Of a stretch of DNA of 64,000 nucleotides, positions 46,386 to 57,914 are shown piece by piece. The notes under the pieces are model-generated. The model worked only from the letters and a program-made list of their open reading frames with translations, was not told the origin of the DNA and made no database searches. The position numbers and the translations under genes were made by a program. The stretch lies in contig NW_008707426.1 of assembly GCF_000327385.1 (NCBI RefSeq), forward strand, positions 143,301-207,300, written 5' to 3'. The stretch is from Lottia gigantea. Its lineage: Eukaryota > Mollusca > Gastropoda > Lottiidae. How positions within the stretch are numbered: position 1 is the first letter of the stretch; each line of letters begins with the position of its first letter.

Positions 46386-46875
46386 CTTATTTCAGACTAC
46401 CTAAATTCACAACTTACAATTCCTAAATTTCATCCATACTGACCAGCTGAAAAGTAGGTCGAACATCTTTATGCACGTGAAAGGCCTTTTCTCAACATAA
46501 ACAAAAAATTTATTTTGTGCCGTGGGTGAAAAACTATTTACCAAATTTTCCATAACCTGACGATTCAATAGCTTACTATTTCATTGTTTCACATATTCCT
46601 GATTTTGAGAATTAAACTGACTTGTAACAATATGATGTCTTCTTCAGATTCCATGTTTGTTTACGTCACAAGCTGGCGCGAAACTGTATTTGAATTACTT
46701 TCCACATTTTCGTATTTTGATATCGTGGACCAAATCTATTTGGAAGGGGACACAGAAAGTTAAAACTGATTTGAATTAATTCATTGTGTTTTTGCAAATT
46801 AAACTGGCAAATAATCTTTCATGTTCCTGGAGATAATGAATTGAATACCAAAATACTACTGTTTTAGCCAATCAT

Positions 46876-47302
46876 TAGACCGAAACGTCTCTCCCTATTC
46901 CAGTCTCTGATAGCTATTGGGACAGATGTCAGCTGGTGTAGAGACAGAAAAAAATAGGCTTTGTGAAATGGGTACCTTCAAAACCCAGATATATTTGTAA
47001 AGATGAATATTTTAGTAGTTCAGTCATACCATCATTTATGTCATGTCTCCAGTTCCATCAAAGTCTTTTTTAACGAAAGCGATCAGGTCACAGACACTTG
47101 ATACTAACAAACGAAAGTTGAGGTGATGCCCAACACTAATTTACAGTCACCGTAAAGTTAATTTAATATAACATTAGAAAAACGCATCTTTGGAGGTGTG
47201 GAAAATCCCCATTTAACAGGGTCTTTATTCTGACTCTACTCCAGCTGACAACTGTCAAAATATCTATCAGAGGCTAGAATAGAGGAAGATGTTTAGGACT
47301 AG
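46876..47302. mobile_element. MITE-H copy 3
   Basis: TAGACCGAAACGTCTCTCCC at the left, GAGGAAGATGTTTAGGACTA at the right, with mirrored GATAGCTATTGGGACAG and TATCTATCAGAGGC. Confidence 0.75.
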
Positions 47303-47464
47303 ACAATCATAAACGTCCATGGCAGTACAGACTGGATAATAGAAAAAAGACAAATTATTGATCGTTCTATGACGGTCACTGGTCAGAAAAATCGTCTGCA
47401 TTTCCTTGGTAATCAGCTTATTACGAGTTAATTAGCTTATTACGAGTTAATTAACGACTCGTGA

Positions 47465-47660
47465 GACAAACTTGGATTTTTCCTGATCATCAGAACACCT
47501 CTACTTTCGATTGATATAAGTATTAGCTGTCCAATAATCGAATATATATATAGACACAGCTTTAAGGAACAACAACCACTGGTTAAAGTTTTATGCAACC
47601 TTCTACGTGTTTCCCCCCTATCATTCTCAGGCACAGAATGATATAGTTTGCCCATCACCT
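47465..47660 (-). repeat. Dispersed repeat with hammerhead-like boxes, copy 2
   Basis: The complement of this stretch carries GATGGGCAAACTATATC, GGGGGGAAACACGTAG, ATAAAACTTTAACCAGTGG and TTGTTGTTCCTTAAAG, as in the 32.6 kb copy. The hairpin between the boxes is not preserved here. Confidence 0.55.
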
Positions 47661-47750
47661 CGGATCACAAACTGCAGTAACCCTCTAGAGTAAACCCTCT
47701 TCTCGGATTGCTTTCCAATAGAAATAAATAACGAATAATAATGAAAATGT

Positions 47751-47756
47751 TTTAAT
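47751..47756 (-). terminator. Poly(A) signal ATTAAA for ZNF622
   Basis: The minus strand reads ATTAAA only 7 nt after the ZNF622 stop. It is the closest standard variant and would imply a very short 3' UTR. Confidence 0.35.
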
Positions 47757-47762
47757 CACAGT

Positions 47763-50700
47763 TTAAATTGGATTCTGTGGCTTATAGTTTCTATACAATT
47801 TATTTCCCTTGACTCCCACTTGAACGAAATGTTTGTTGCGTAATTTTTGCATATACATAATATCTTTCTTCTTCTGTTCTACCATTGGTCCTAAAATAGA
47901 AAATAGAAATACTTTCCCTGTGACAAGCTAGTTTTCACAAAGGGCCAGGCCCAAGCCCATATCCAGTCTTAATTGTTCAGAGGGGCAATGGTGTATGGTG
48001 TTTAGTTGCAATAATGGAATTGGTCGATTTTAACAAATTTTTTCACAGAGTAATCCATTTTTTCGAGGGTACATTGCTTTGTCTTACAGTATTACTGAGA
48101 CGCTTTACATGGAATGACCAACCAGTTTACTTTAAACTCTATAATGACAAAGGGAAGCAACTCCTACCTGTAGCTCCAGTCCAGCCTAAAGCTCTATATT
48201 GAGAAAGAATACCAGGCATGATGGCTCTATGTTGTGGTCGGTGAGTTTCATGGCGTAATTTCTGTTTGTAATATCTGGCAAGTGATCGATGACCAATGGT
48301 GGCACCTGAAACAAGTAACAAAACCAATATATAGATCATTACCATTACAGGGATTGTAAATTCAAAATTTCTCATGTGTATTGGGAACACTGATAGTACC
48401 TATTTGTACCATTCCAATTTTCAATCAGACGTCTGTGGTTCCTGCAATTCCACTGTGTTTGTTAGTGTTTCTGATTGCGAATATCAACATTTTAAATTGT
48501 TGAACACTTGAAAAAATGATTTAGATGCATTTAGTTTTAAACGGGCAACAACCATGCAGTTTGCAATGGGGGAAATTTTGTCAGTACAGCAGCATTAGCC
48601 ACTCTTTTTCTATTTCCAACTATCGACGGATCTTTAATATGCACATCCTATAGCACACATGGCCTTCTGAACGACTTTTCCATGTCAGACTCTCTTATCT
48701 GCATCACTGACAGGGGCAAACTGTGTCTAAAAATCAGGTATCATCTGCAGTCGACCCATGCCGAGATTAAATCCTGGACTTCCAGGTAAGCCTTCCGCTT
48801 CCGATTCCTTCATGAGAAAACGTCAACCTACCTGAGGGTAAAACCAGTTCAAAACCTTCTCCAACTAGATCTGGTGTATCAATTTCCATTTCCTCTTCCT
48901 CATCTGTCTTTCCTTCATGATCTGGGTAACTTTTTCTACAATAATATAGTTAATTAACAGGACAGTTTGACATTTTCAAGGGTTGATTTGGTTCTTGACA
49001 GTAAGCTGTGAACATTATTACTGATTAGCTCAGCTAAAAAACTCCCCTTTCTGAGACCAAGTACAATCGGTCAATTTTCACATTTTCCTAATGAAAAAAA
49101 ACTCCAAAATATGAATTTAAATCATTCCAATTTTCAATCAGACATCTGCAGTTCTTGTAATTCAACTAAATGTTTGATGAAGTCACTAATTTGAAAGGGG
49201 CTTATGTGATAAAAGCATGTTTAGCTATTAGTGACATCATTAAACCCTTCGTATTAATGGAATTTCAGGAACCACAGACGTCTGATTGAGGCTCTTGGTT
49301 CCCCGGATACACATCTTTTTTTAGAAAACCTCTTTACAATCCCTTTAAATTATGATGGACAGATATGAAAACCATGTATGCCTTACATTTGATATCAATT
49401 CTTACTGCTGAAATACCAACCTGTAATCATAAAAGTCAGAATATTCGAACACAGCCTCGCCTTCATGTAACATTTTACTATGTCCTTTATCTACCATGTG
49501 ATTTTTAGCTGCCTGTTTGGAGTAGAATGATCTGCCTTTAGTATTACACCATAAACACATGTTGGCCACACCCACTTTTTCACCTGTTAATAATCATAGA
49601 TTCATAATGAAAAGAAATGAATGGAGTTTTACGTTCTACTTTTCTGAACCTAATTGGTTTTAACGGCTTAAGTATACTCCTTTTCGATTTCCAACTGTCG
49701 AGGGATCAGCCTGTAGCAAATGAGCCTTCAGTGCAAATATTTTGCTGCAAATCCATATTGAGATTAGACCTCTTAATGCCACTATATGACTTTGTTTGTC
49801 AAATTTGTCAACTTAATATCCCCTTTTAGAGAGTTCACATATCTAACAATATCTATCTATATCTCACCTAGATATGAAATGAGGCCCTCTAAATTCACCA
49901 AATATTCTGCATCAGGGATAAAGAAACTATGTTCCTCAGTCATATGTTTTACATTGTCTTCTAAACTATCACCGATTACCGAACAGAATAAACATTCTTC
50001 TATCGGCAAGCTTTCTACATCATCGCTGTTCCAACTTTCTACCTCACTCCCTTCTAAAAAAACAATTTATATTCAGCAGTCAAAACATAGCCTCAACTGA
50101 TTCCATTTATGGGGACTAATGTGCCATTTCCTTTATTAATGATCGTACATTAGTCTCAGAAAGGGGAATTTCTCTTAGTCAATCAGTAATAATCTTTATA
50201 GTTCACTGCGGATCCAAATCCATGTGTTTCCAGAATTATCCATGTTTGAAAGTTAAAAAGTCTTTTCTTAAGACACTGCCAAAAATAGACATCGTTAGGA
50301 ATAGGAAAAGAAATTCCTACTTTGAGATATTTTTGATTGAATTACGAGATATTCTTACATTTCTAGTAATTCTGAAGACATTTACATATTCAAGACACAT
50401 ATCCACCCCCCAAAATGGCACACCTGTCCTTTTAAGAATAATGGACTGAATGAAAGCCATATTCACATCAGAAAGATAATTCTAAAGCCAATATTACCTT
50501 CATCATCATCATCTGACATTTCTGCGTCTGGTGACTGACTACTAATTGCAGCATCTGTTGACTGTTGAGAGTTATCCCCCTTGGAAGAGCCTGCTTGTGA
50601 ATCTGATCTGGAGATGGCTTTATTCTTTTTATTTTCTTCAGTCTCTGGGTCATAATTCTTCTCTGCTTCTTGATGTTTTATAGATTTAACATGTGTTTTA

Positions 50701-51973
50701 TACGCATTCTCTGAATTAAATTTCTTTTTGCAAATTAGGCATTGTGAAACAGTATTTTTTTCAGATTCTTCAACCTAAAATGAAAACAGTTAATACAGTG
50801 GTGTAACCTATTTTAGTACATATAAGGATTAAATACCGAATTTCGTCAAAATTAAAAAAACAGAAAAATTTTGTTTATGTCTTAGATGTTTCCTCAGATA
50901 TTCTTTAAAATAATCAAAACTGGTTTGTTTCGATTTTCTTTATGAATCTCTAATTTTGACACAACTTGACAACTGCGGCAAAATGCGTCACCTATGTTTG
51001 TGTAAAATGTTTGATCTATAAATAAGTTGAGAAAAACATGTATGGATACTCGGCGGTACAATTAACTTTTCTTCGTATTTATCTTTAATATCAATTCATT
51101 ATAACTAGTGACAATTCCTTCAAAGAACAATGATTTTTCAAAAAAAAATATTGACTGACAAAATAAAATATGTAAAAGGTAAGAGTGATTTATTGCTAAA
51201 TAAATTAATCATTTCGAAGACGGACGAAAAATAGGTTGGCACGAAATTAGGTTACTTGACTGTATATAATATTTGAAAAATCTGTTTTAGCAAAAATTAC
51301 TGATATCCAGGAATGGCAGACCGCATGATTTCCATGGTATGTTTATAAATACCTGAAATTGAGCTCCATCAGCTGGTATAGTAAACATTAAGATGACTAT
51401 AAAGATAGCTAAATTGAGCTCTATCAGCTGGTATAGTAAACAATAAGATGACTATAAAGATAGCTAAATTGAGCTCTATCAGCTTGAAAGGAAAAGCCAT
51501 TAAGACAACTTTACTAATAACAGCTGAAATTGAGCACTTTCAGCTCGTAATTCAAAATTCAAATATAGAAGACTGCAAGCCTACAGATAGTTGAAATAAG
51601 GCTCTATCAGCTGGTAAAATTAAGCTATTTCGGCTGATAAAATTAAGCTATATCAGCTGATAAAATTAATATGGAGAAGACTGAAGGCCTACAGAAACAA
51701 TTGTGCTCTTTCCACTGGTATGAAAAATATTAAGACTACACAAACCTTACAGTTGCCGAGTTGGCCTATCTCAAATAAATCCCACTAACCAAATTTTCTT
51801 ACCTGACTTTTCTGTGCTAAAACTCTACTGTTGAAGTTCTCTGCAGTGACAGGAGGTAACTCTGCAACTTTTCGTTTTAAATTATAACGATGCCAATCTG
51901 TTTTATAATGGCTTCTCTGTAACTCTGCATCAGCGAACGCAACCCGACATGTTATACATGTAAACACAGACAT
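47763..51973 (-). CDS. ZNF622: ZNF622, cytoplasmic 60S maturation factor (Rei1/Reh1 homologue)
   Basis: Seven coding exons: 51973-51803, 50774-50498, 50053-49868, 49583-49421, 48935-48832, 48305-48168 and 47890-47763. All have GT-AG borders and compatible phases (0,1,1,2,1,1), giving 388 residues; human has 477, mainly through a longer acidic linker. Four C2H2-type fingers are complete: C6/C9/H22/H28 (CITCRVAF), C69/C72/H85/H91, C170/C173/H186/H191 (CLFC) and C221/C224/H240/H246 (CLWCNTKG). An acidic stretch (MSDDDDE) follows finger 2. HRSLARYYKQ and QYRALGWTGATG near the C-terminus are family signatures. Rei1 homologues check the peptide exit tunnel of late pre-60S particles and help remove shuttling factors in the cytoplasm. 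An acceptor (TTTTTTGCAG) four bases before the ATG shows a spliced 5' UTR. Introns carry MITE-A, MITE-B and SINE copies. Confidence 0.96.
48347..48480. mobile_element. MITE-B half copy in ZNF622 intron
   Basis: CAGGGATTGTAAA, GTGTATTGGGAACACTGATA and TTTCAATCAGACGTCTGTGG; the second arm is absent. Confidence 0.7.
48595..48800 (-). mobile_element. SINE, reverse, in ZNF622 intron
   Basis: On the minus strand: AAGTCCAGGATTTAATCTCG (B-box region), GTCAGTGATGCAGATAAGAG, TGACATGGAAAAGTCG and GTTGGAAATAGAAAAAGAG. The head before the B box and the tail are eroded. Confidence 0.75.
48957..49090 (-). mobile_element. MITE-A, internally deleted
   Basis: Left end AGGACAGTTTGACATTTTC with TTGATTTGG, then a jump to GTAAGCTGTGAACATTATTA and TTTCTGAGACCAAG. 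Only the two ends of the family are present. Confidence 0.65.
49105..49348. mobile_element. MITE-B copy in ZNF622 intron
   Basis: CCAATTTTCAATCAGACATC on one arm, AGGAACCACAGACGTCTGAT on the other, ending CTTTACAATCCCTTTAA (TTAA 49345-49348). Confidence 0.75.
50118..50438 (+). mobile_element. MITE-A copy in ZNF622 intron
   Basis: TTAGTCTCAGAAAGGGGAAT, CCAGAATTATCCATGTTTGA, ending GGCACACCTGTCCTTTTAA. Confidence 0.7.
51356..51720 (-). repeat. Array of the AGCTGATAGAGCTCAATTT family, reverse
   Basis: About six to seven units; GCTAAATTGAGCTCTATCAG recurs about every 55 bp at first and then decays. It is the reverse complement of the family at 22118-22345 and lies in ZNF622 intron 1. Confidence 0.7.
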
Positions 51974-52305
51974 GATTCTGCAAAAAATATCAAAAATAAA
52001 GTATGGCCTGCATTGGCCTAAAACACAAATATTGTGGGCCAATGTCCATCTTAATTATTAAATAGACATTAAACTACTTGACTAAACAATCAAATTCCAG
52101 TTTCACCTATAGAAAATCTGGATTCTTTCTAGTAGTAGCCAAGTGCCCAAGTCAGTGGACTTGGCCAAAGGGCCATCAGAGTAGCAAGGGAGGTAACAAT
52201 GTAAAGACTCAGAACATCTTTAATGTTTTCTGTTTCATAACTGGTTTACTCAAACAGTTCACAAACACAATTGTGGACTTATTTTAATGAAAAAACTTAT
52301 CTTAC

Positions 52306-52501
52306 GTGTTTTCTAAAGTTTGGAGATCTTGAAATAAATCAGTCAAATGAAATATGTCTTTATAGATCAGCGTTGAAATAAATAAACATCAAATCCAAGA
52401 CGAAGTTTCTGTAAAACACGCAATATAAATAATAATACCCACAATTCCTCAGGGGCAGATAACTCTTCAACTTCCTTTTCCGTCGACAATCCAATACAAA
52501 C
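52306..52501. promoter_or_regulatory. Divergent promoter region between ZNF622 and RPL37A
   Basis: On the plus strand CTTCCTTTTCC at 52471-52481 is a 5' TOP-type pyrimidine tract about 30 nt before the RPL37A ATG, marking its likely start site. On the minus strand AAACAC then GTAAGATAAG (donor at 52305-52304) is a candidate end of the ZNF622 noncoding exon. If so, both genes start within about 160 bp. Confidence 0.45.
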
Positions 52502-55324
52502 ATGGTGAGAAATATTTTCTCTCTGAAAATCCATCAATTATACCCTCAATCCGAGGACAATCAATATTTTTTTTTAGCTGAAATAAAAAATAAATCATCG
52601 CTCTACAGTTCCTAAGAACTATTGCTCAACCTCTAGCATGGCTTATGCCAAAATTGTTGAAAAACTTAACGTCCCCAGACGATTTTATTTTCATTTGCTA
52701 TTTACAGTCTAATCGTCATGAATTAAATTTCAGGCCCGAAGAACGAAAAAGGTTGGAATTGTTGGCAAATATGGAACACGATATGGTTCCTCTTTGAGAA
52801 AAATTATCAAGAAAATCGAAGTTTCCCAACACAGTAAATTCACTTGCAATTTCTGTGGAAAAGTAAGTAACTACAATTTTGTAGAAATATTTCATGTACA
52901 AACATTTCTGTAGAACCTTTACACAGTTACCAGGCTGTGCAGGGTAAATATGCATTAAAATTGTGAATTGAAGTTACATGACACAGAGTGTGTATGGTTT
53001 GACCACTTTGCTTTGTTGGCTTAGTAGGTAAAGCTTATTTGTATCGTGGCCTAAAAACATCATCAAAATTTATGATGCAAGCTTACAGATGCGATGCCAA
53101 AGGAACACCATTGCGTTGCTAAAAATATACATATATATCCACATATCAATTATTCCAGTTGCTCTTTTAGAGACTAAAATGTCTGTGATTTAACACTTTA
53201 CCTTTTCAACTTGATTGGACAGGTCTGTTTCATTCATACATTGTTTTTATTGTTTTTGCAGGACAGTATGAAAAGGAAAGCTGTTGGTATTTGGGCCTGT
53301 AAAAAATGCCATAAAGTTGTAGCTGGTGGAGCCTGGACCTACAGGTATAGCTTCAATTATTCGTAGAAATCTCTGATTATGCCATGAGTGACTGGATTTT
53401 TATACGCCCACATGAATATGTGGTCAAATATTGTCGTCAGTCCGTCTGTCAAAATTTCTTGTGAGCACTATAGAGACTACAGTTTTTATCTGATTTTGAT
53501 AAAACTTGGTGTGATGCTTTAGATTGATAAGATCTCGGTCAAGTTCGAATTTGACATATTTTCGATGAACGATTATTGAGATATTACCCTTGACTTAGAA
53601 CGCCTTGAAATTTTTTAAAAATTGTTCGTGAGCAGGATTGAAGCTACAGTTTTCAACCGATTCTGATGAAACTTGGTGTGATCATTGGAATTCATAAGAT
53701 CTCGGTCAAGTTCTAACTTGACGCATTTTCGATGAACCGTTTTTGAGTTATTGCCCTTGACTTTGTTAAAACGCGTCAAAATTTGTTAAAAATAGTTCGT
53801 GAGCAGGATTGAAGCTACAGTTTTCAACCGATTCTAATGAAACTTTGTGTGATCATTGGAATTGATAAGATCTCGGACAAGTTCTAACTTGGCGCATTTC
53901 TGATGAACGGTTTTTGAGTTATTGCCCTTGACTTTGTGAAAACGCGTCAAAATTTGTTAAAAATAGATCTTGAGCAGGATTGACGCTACAGTTTTCAACC
54001 GATTCTGATGAAACTTGGTGTGATCTTTGGAATTGATAAGATCTCGGACAAGTTCTAACTTGACACATTTTCGATGAACAGTTTTTGAGTTATTGCCCTT
54101 GACTTTGTTAAAACATGTTGAAATTTGTTAAAAATAGTTCGTGAGCAGGATTGAAGCTACTGTTTTGAACCGATTCTGATGAAACTTGGTGTGATCATTG
54201 GAATTGATAAGAACTCGGACAAGTTCTAACTTGGCGCATTTCTGATGAACGGTTTTTGAGTTATTGCCCTTGACTTTGTTAAAACGTGTTGAAATTTGTT
54301 AAAAATAGTTCGTGAGCACAATAGAAGCTACAGTTTTCAACCGATTCTGATGAAACTTGGTGTGATCATTGAAATTGATAAGATCTCAGACAAGTTCTAA
54401 CTTGACGCATTTTCGATGAACAGTTTTTGAGTTAATGCCATTAACTTATGAAAAACGCGTCAAAATTTGTTTGTGAGCACAATAGAAGCTACAGTTTTCA
54501 ACCGATTCTGATGAAACTTGAAGTGATCATTGGAATTGATAAGATCTCAGACAAGTTCTAACAAGAGATATTTTTGATGAACATTTTTTGAGTTATTGCC
54601 CTTGACTTTGTAAACACGCGTCAAAAGTTGTTTTTTGCCCTTGATTAGAGAGGTGTGATTTAATTGTTTGTTGTATTTGGGTTATTGATATTGATTTTAA
54701 AAAATTTTGTGGAATTATTCAGCATAAATAATTTCTTCAAAATAAGAAAATTCGTACTTTAGTCACTAAAGACTTTAATTATTTCTGACAGCTGCCAGTG
54801 GGCGTATGTTACCTTGCAACGCAAGCTATCTTTCCTTATTCTGCATAAGCAAAGTCTTGGCACTTTTTGATAGCTTATAATGTATACTAATTTCAATTGA
54901 GAATACAACAAAGTTCCCTATTATTTGTGTGCCCTGTCGCATTTAAGGAGTGTTGTTGCTTTATGTATTGGATGGCCTTGGTCTGAATCCCAGACAACAA
55001 ACATAAAACAGAGGTTTTGTAAAGTTTGTATGTGTATCGGGGGCACTAATGGAATCAATTTCCACCATCTAACACTTTTTTTAGTGGAATTGCAGGAACC
55101 TCAGACATCTGATGAAAAATTAGAATGATGCAAATTGATGTTATCAGTGCAATAAGTCGTGGGCTAATAATTCTTGAAATATTTCTTTCATAGTGTTTTC
55201 ATTAAATATGACCAGAATTTTGTCATAAAATGTTAATATAAATTTTTGTATTTATTTCAGTACCTCTGCTGCAGCCACTGTAAGAAGTGCTGTTCGAAGA
55301 TTGAGAGAAATGAAAGAAGCATAA
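52502..55324 (+). CDS. RPL37A: Ribosomal protein eL43 (RPL37A)
   Basis: Four exons: 52502-52504 (only the ATG), 52734-52862, 53262-53344 and 55261-55324. They splice to 92 residues, exactly the usual length. [18 protein letters not shown] follows the start, and TCNFCGK and IWACKKCHK supply the zinc ligands C39, C42, C57 and C60. GGAWTY and [14 protein letters not shown] complete the protein. The split right after the ATG (ATG then GTGAGA) follows the common RP-gene pattern. The product is a zinc-binding protein of the large ribosomal subunit. A pyrimidine tract before the ATG suggests TOP-type translational control. Intron 3 (1916 bp) is enlarged by a tandem-expanded MITE-C. AATAAA at 55365-55370 lies 41 nt past the stop. 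Confidence 0.97.
52956..53250. other. RPL37A intron 2, no embedded element seen
   Basis: Ordinary AT-rich intron sequence between exons 2 and 3, ending in a strong pyrimidine tract before the acceptor at 53261. Confidence 0.5.
53400..54808 (+). mobile_element. MITE-C expanded by a 171-bp internal tandem array
   Basis: Left end TATACGCCCACATGAATATG, right end CCAGTGGGCGTATG. Between them about seven monomers start at 53461, 53628, 53799, 53970, 54141, 54312 and 54473; four successive spacings are exactly 171. Core words are GATTCTGATGAAACTTGGTG, GATAAGATCTCGGACAAGTT and GAGTTATTGCCCTTGACTTT. It occupies most of RPL37A intron 3. Confidence 0.85.
55013..55155. mobile_element. MITE-B, short deletion copy in RPL37A intron 3
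   Basis: GAGGTTTTGTAAAG, GTGTATCGGGGGCACTAATG, then GTGGAATTGCAGGAACCTCA and GCAAATTGATGTTATCAGTG. The centre with the TGACGTCA sites is deleted. Confidence 0.7.
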
Positions 55325-55364
55325 ACTCTACACAAAATATTGACAAAAAATTAGCAAAAAAATT

Positions 55365-55370
55365 AATAAA
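55365..55370 (+). terminator. Poly(A) signal AATAAA for RPL37A
   Basis: Perfect hexamer 41 nt after the stop codon, followed by a T-rich run near 55390. Confidence 0.75.
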
Positions 55371-55426
55371 ATCTTGGAAAAAATGCTGTCTTTTTTTTTT
55401 TGAATTCTTAAGCTCTGTTGCACACC

Positions 55427-55690
55427 AAACTATGTATGGTTCTTACAAGGAAATAACACATCGAACACAGTTCACAGCCATTTTGATTCTTTTCCTCGAC
55501 TACATGAATCAAATTTTTAAAAATGCCTAAATTTCAACAAAGCCTTCAAACCACATTTAAAAGTTTAGAAATAGACTTAATTGAAAGTAGTTGAAATATC
55601 ATAGCCTTTTTACAAATTCTACTGATGAAATGAGGAAGAGATTCAAAGTGGCTCACTGTGATCTATGTTTGTGTGTGTTCTTTCCATATA
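55427..55690. mobile_element. MITE-G copy downstream of RPL37A
   Basis: ACTATGTATGGTTCTTACAA, GTTCACAGCCATTTTGATTC, GCCTTCAAACCACATTTAAA and the mirrored GATTCAAAGTGGCTCACTG. Confidence 0.7.
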
Positions 55691-56028
55691 AGAACTTTTG
55701 AGTCTTATTCTGTGTTGCAGAACTTGAACATGTCCCTTTGCCAAGATGAACACACACGTTTGTTGATTTGTGGACTCAACACTCTGCTTGGATTAATTCT
55801 CTGTGACAGATGGCAGTGGACAATGAGGCAATCAGTAAAGTGATACTAAATTGTGTTGATTAACATGAAACTAATTACTGTAGTTGACGGCAATTAGCAG
55901 ATCATTCTGCATTAATCCTAACTATTTCGTTAAACTCTGCATGACATTGTTAGTCTTCATTAGTCCAGAGCACCAGATTATCATAACCGTAGTTCAGGTC
56001 ACAAACTTTAAAATTTCTATCACTCCAT

Positions 56029-56203
56029 TCGACAGTTTCCGTGAAGCTGAATCTGAGCGTTAAACGGCCATCGTGAAAGTAACGCTAGCGCTTTGCAGCT
56101 AACGGAAACTGCCAAGTGTCTGAGTGTTAGCGTAACTTTAACGAGGGCCGTTTAGCATCACTCGTATTAACTAGTTGACTAGTTAACTCACGGAAACTAC
56201 CGA
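56029..56203. mobile_element. Small foldback element (MITE-J)
   Basis: Outer ends TCGACAGTTTCCGTGA and TCACGGAAACTACCGA are inverted copies. Inside, AAACGGCCATCGTGAAAGTA (56062) pairs with TAACTTTAACGAGGGCCGTT near 56133. Only one copy was seen in the window. Confidence 0.6.
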
Positions 56204-56610
56204 AGATTGATCTGAATGTGCTAGGATTTAACAACATCTGAGTTAGAGAGAAATAGAATTGATTCTTTTCATGCAAATATGAAGAGGAAACGTGACCGAA
56301 GATTCCATTATAAAATCTGGTGTTGACACGCAAGGCTATAATATGTTTATTTTATAAATAACTTTTATATAAATGCCAAAAGTTTTTCAGAAACAAAATC
56401 GATATAGATTCCAATTCGTGGAATTTGAAAGATCTTGCAAATGGAGAGTATTTTTCTACCCCTGTGTGGTCTTACTTATAAAGATATACTGGATACAGTT
56501 GCAAGGTCGTTCAATGACAGAGTTGTTTAAGTAGCCCCAAAATATGAAATTTATGATCTCACGGTCAATGTCTTCGATAGAAAACCCGATGTCTGCTTTA
56601 AACTCCTCAC

Positions 56611-56775
56611 TTAAGGGGACAAGTGTGCCTTTTTCACAAATCGTACCTTATTCTCAGACACGAGATTTTGCTAGCCAAGGCAATCAGTAATAGTGTTCAC
56701 AGATCACCGTCAAAATTTGAGCCGCCTTCACCATGTGTGTCCAGAATTATCCGCGTTTGTTAAAAAGTTATGGCC
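56611..56775 (+). mobile_element. MITE-A, 5' half
   Basis: TTAAGGGGACAAGTGTGCC, then AGTAATAGTGTTCACAGATC and CCAGAATTATCCGCGTTTGT; the right half is missing. Confidence 0.65.
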
Positions 56776-57910
56776 CTCTTGGTTTGGGGTTTTTGGAGTT
56801 CAAGTCTTAATTGAAGATCCTACTAAACTAGATGGTGTTAGACAATGAGAAATGGTCATCACTAAAGAGAGAGTAAAAAAAAATCCTTAAGGCAGGAGCC
56901 AATGTTACGTTACTGTGAGGACCCATCCAAATATTGATAAGTTTATGTAGGTTTAGAATCGAATAGAAATTGCCACATAGTTTGTTTAAATAGCGTAGAA
57001 CCATTCCATAGCAACTTGCAGATAAACAAATATACACACCAGAACGATCTCAACCTCGAGAGTATCATAGAGTTGATATACTGCTCTATACGGAATATGC
57101 CGTCAATTGAAGTATCGAATATCATTGAAAAGGTGGATAATGAGGCTATGGAGACGATTCGAAGGCATTTATGTGTGTTTTCCACGTGTGTTTAAGCTTG
57201 CATGACCTAGGTCTGTTTTGATCTCTGCTAATTAATAATTAACGGGGTTTTTATTGATTAGAAAACTGTCGAGAAGACGGAAAGCGACATTGTTCAGAAA
57301 ATAACATTCATTATACGGAATTCCGTAGTTCAACAACGCGGTGATATTTTACTCAGGTAAGCATTTCTATATTTTTGTATTTACCTAGTGCCTCTCGGCA
57401 ATTGGGTTTTCTAATTTTGGAGCCCACCTTGCTTATATTTGTGTTTGATATTTGAGGTTTGTGGCTTTGTGGAAACAGCTTCCCTTTCTGGGAGTCCATA
57501 TAGGTAATAATGAGTATTTGGTATGTAGAATTGTGAAATCAAGAGAGTCTACATAGTTAACAATGTTGATTTTGTATATCTGTATGTATAGAGAGAGGGG
57601 AGGCTGGCATCTAAGTCTGTAAGAAGCCTGTATTACTTTTCAGACTTGTAATATAAACATTAGTCAGTCTGTAATCAGAAAAAATGAACCGGTCGCTTGA
57701 TAAAGGGACAATCTATCTTTTTAAGAAGGTGGGAAAATTACGTACTTAAAAGTTTACGAAAAATTTTTATATTCATAACTGACGTTATGTTTTATGTGTT
57801 TTTTGTTGGTATTGGAAAAACTAATGTACAGATTTAGCAAAATAAACGTCAAATTGTTGCAGAATATAACTGGGGGCCAATTAAGGCCCAACAGTAAAAC
57901 TAGTTTACAC
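56776..57910. other. Intergenic; possible untranslated exon end at 57356
   Basis: No coding frame stands out. TTTTACTCAG then GTAAGCA at about 57356 is a textbook donor, so a noncoding exon of a plus-strand gene starting near 57250-57350 is possible but unsupported otherwise. Confidence 0.25.
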
Positions 57911-57914
57911 AGCT

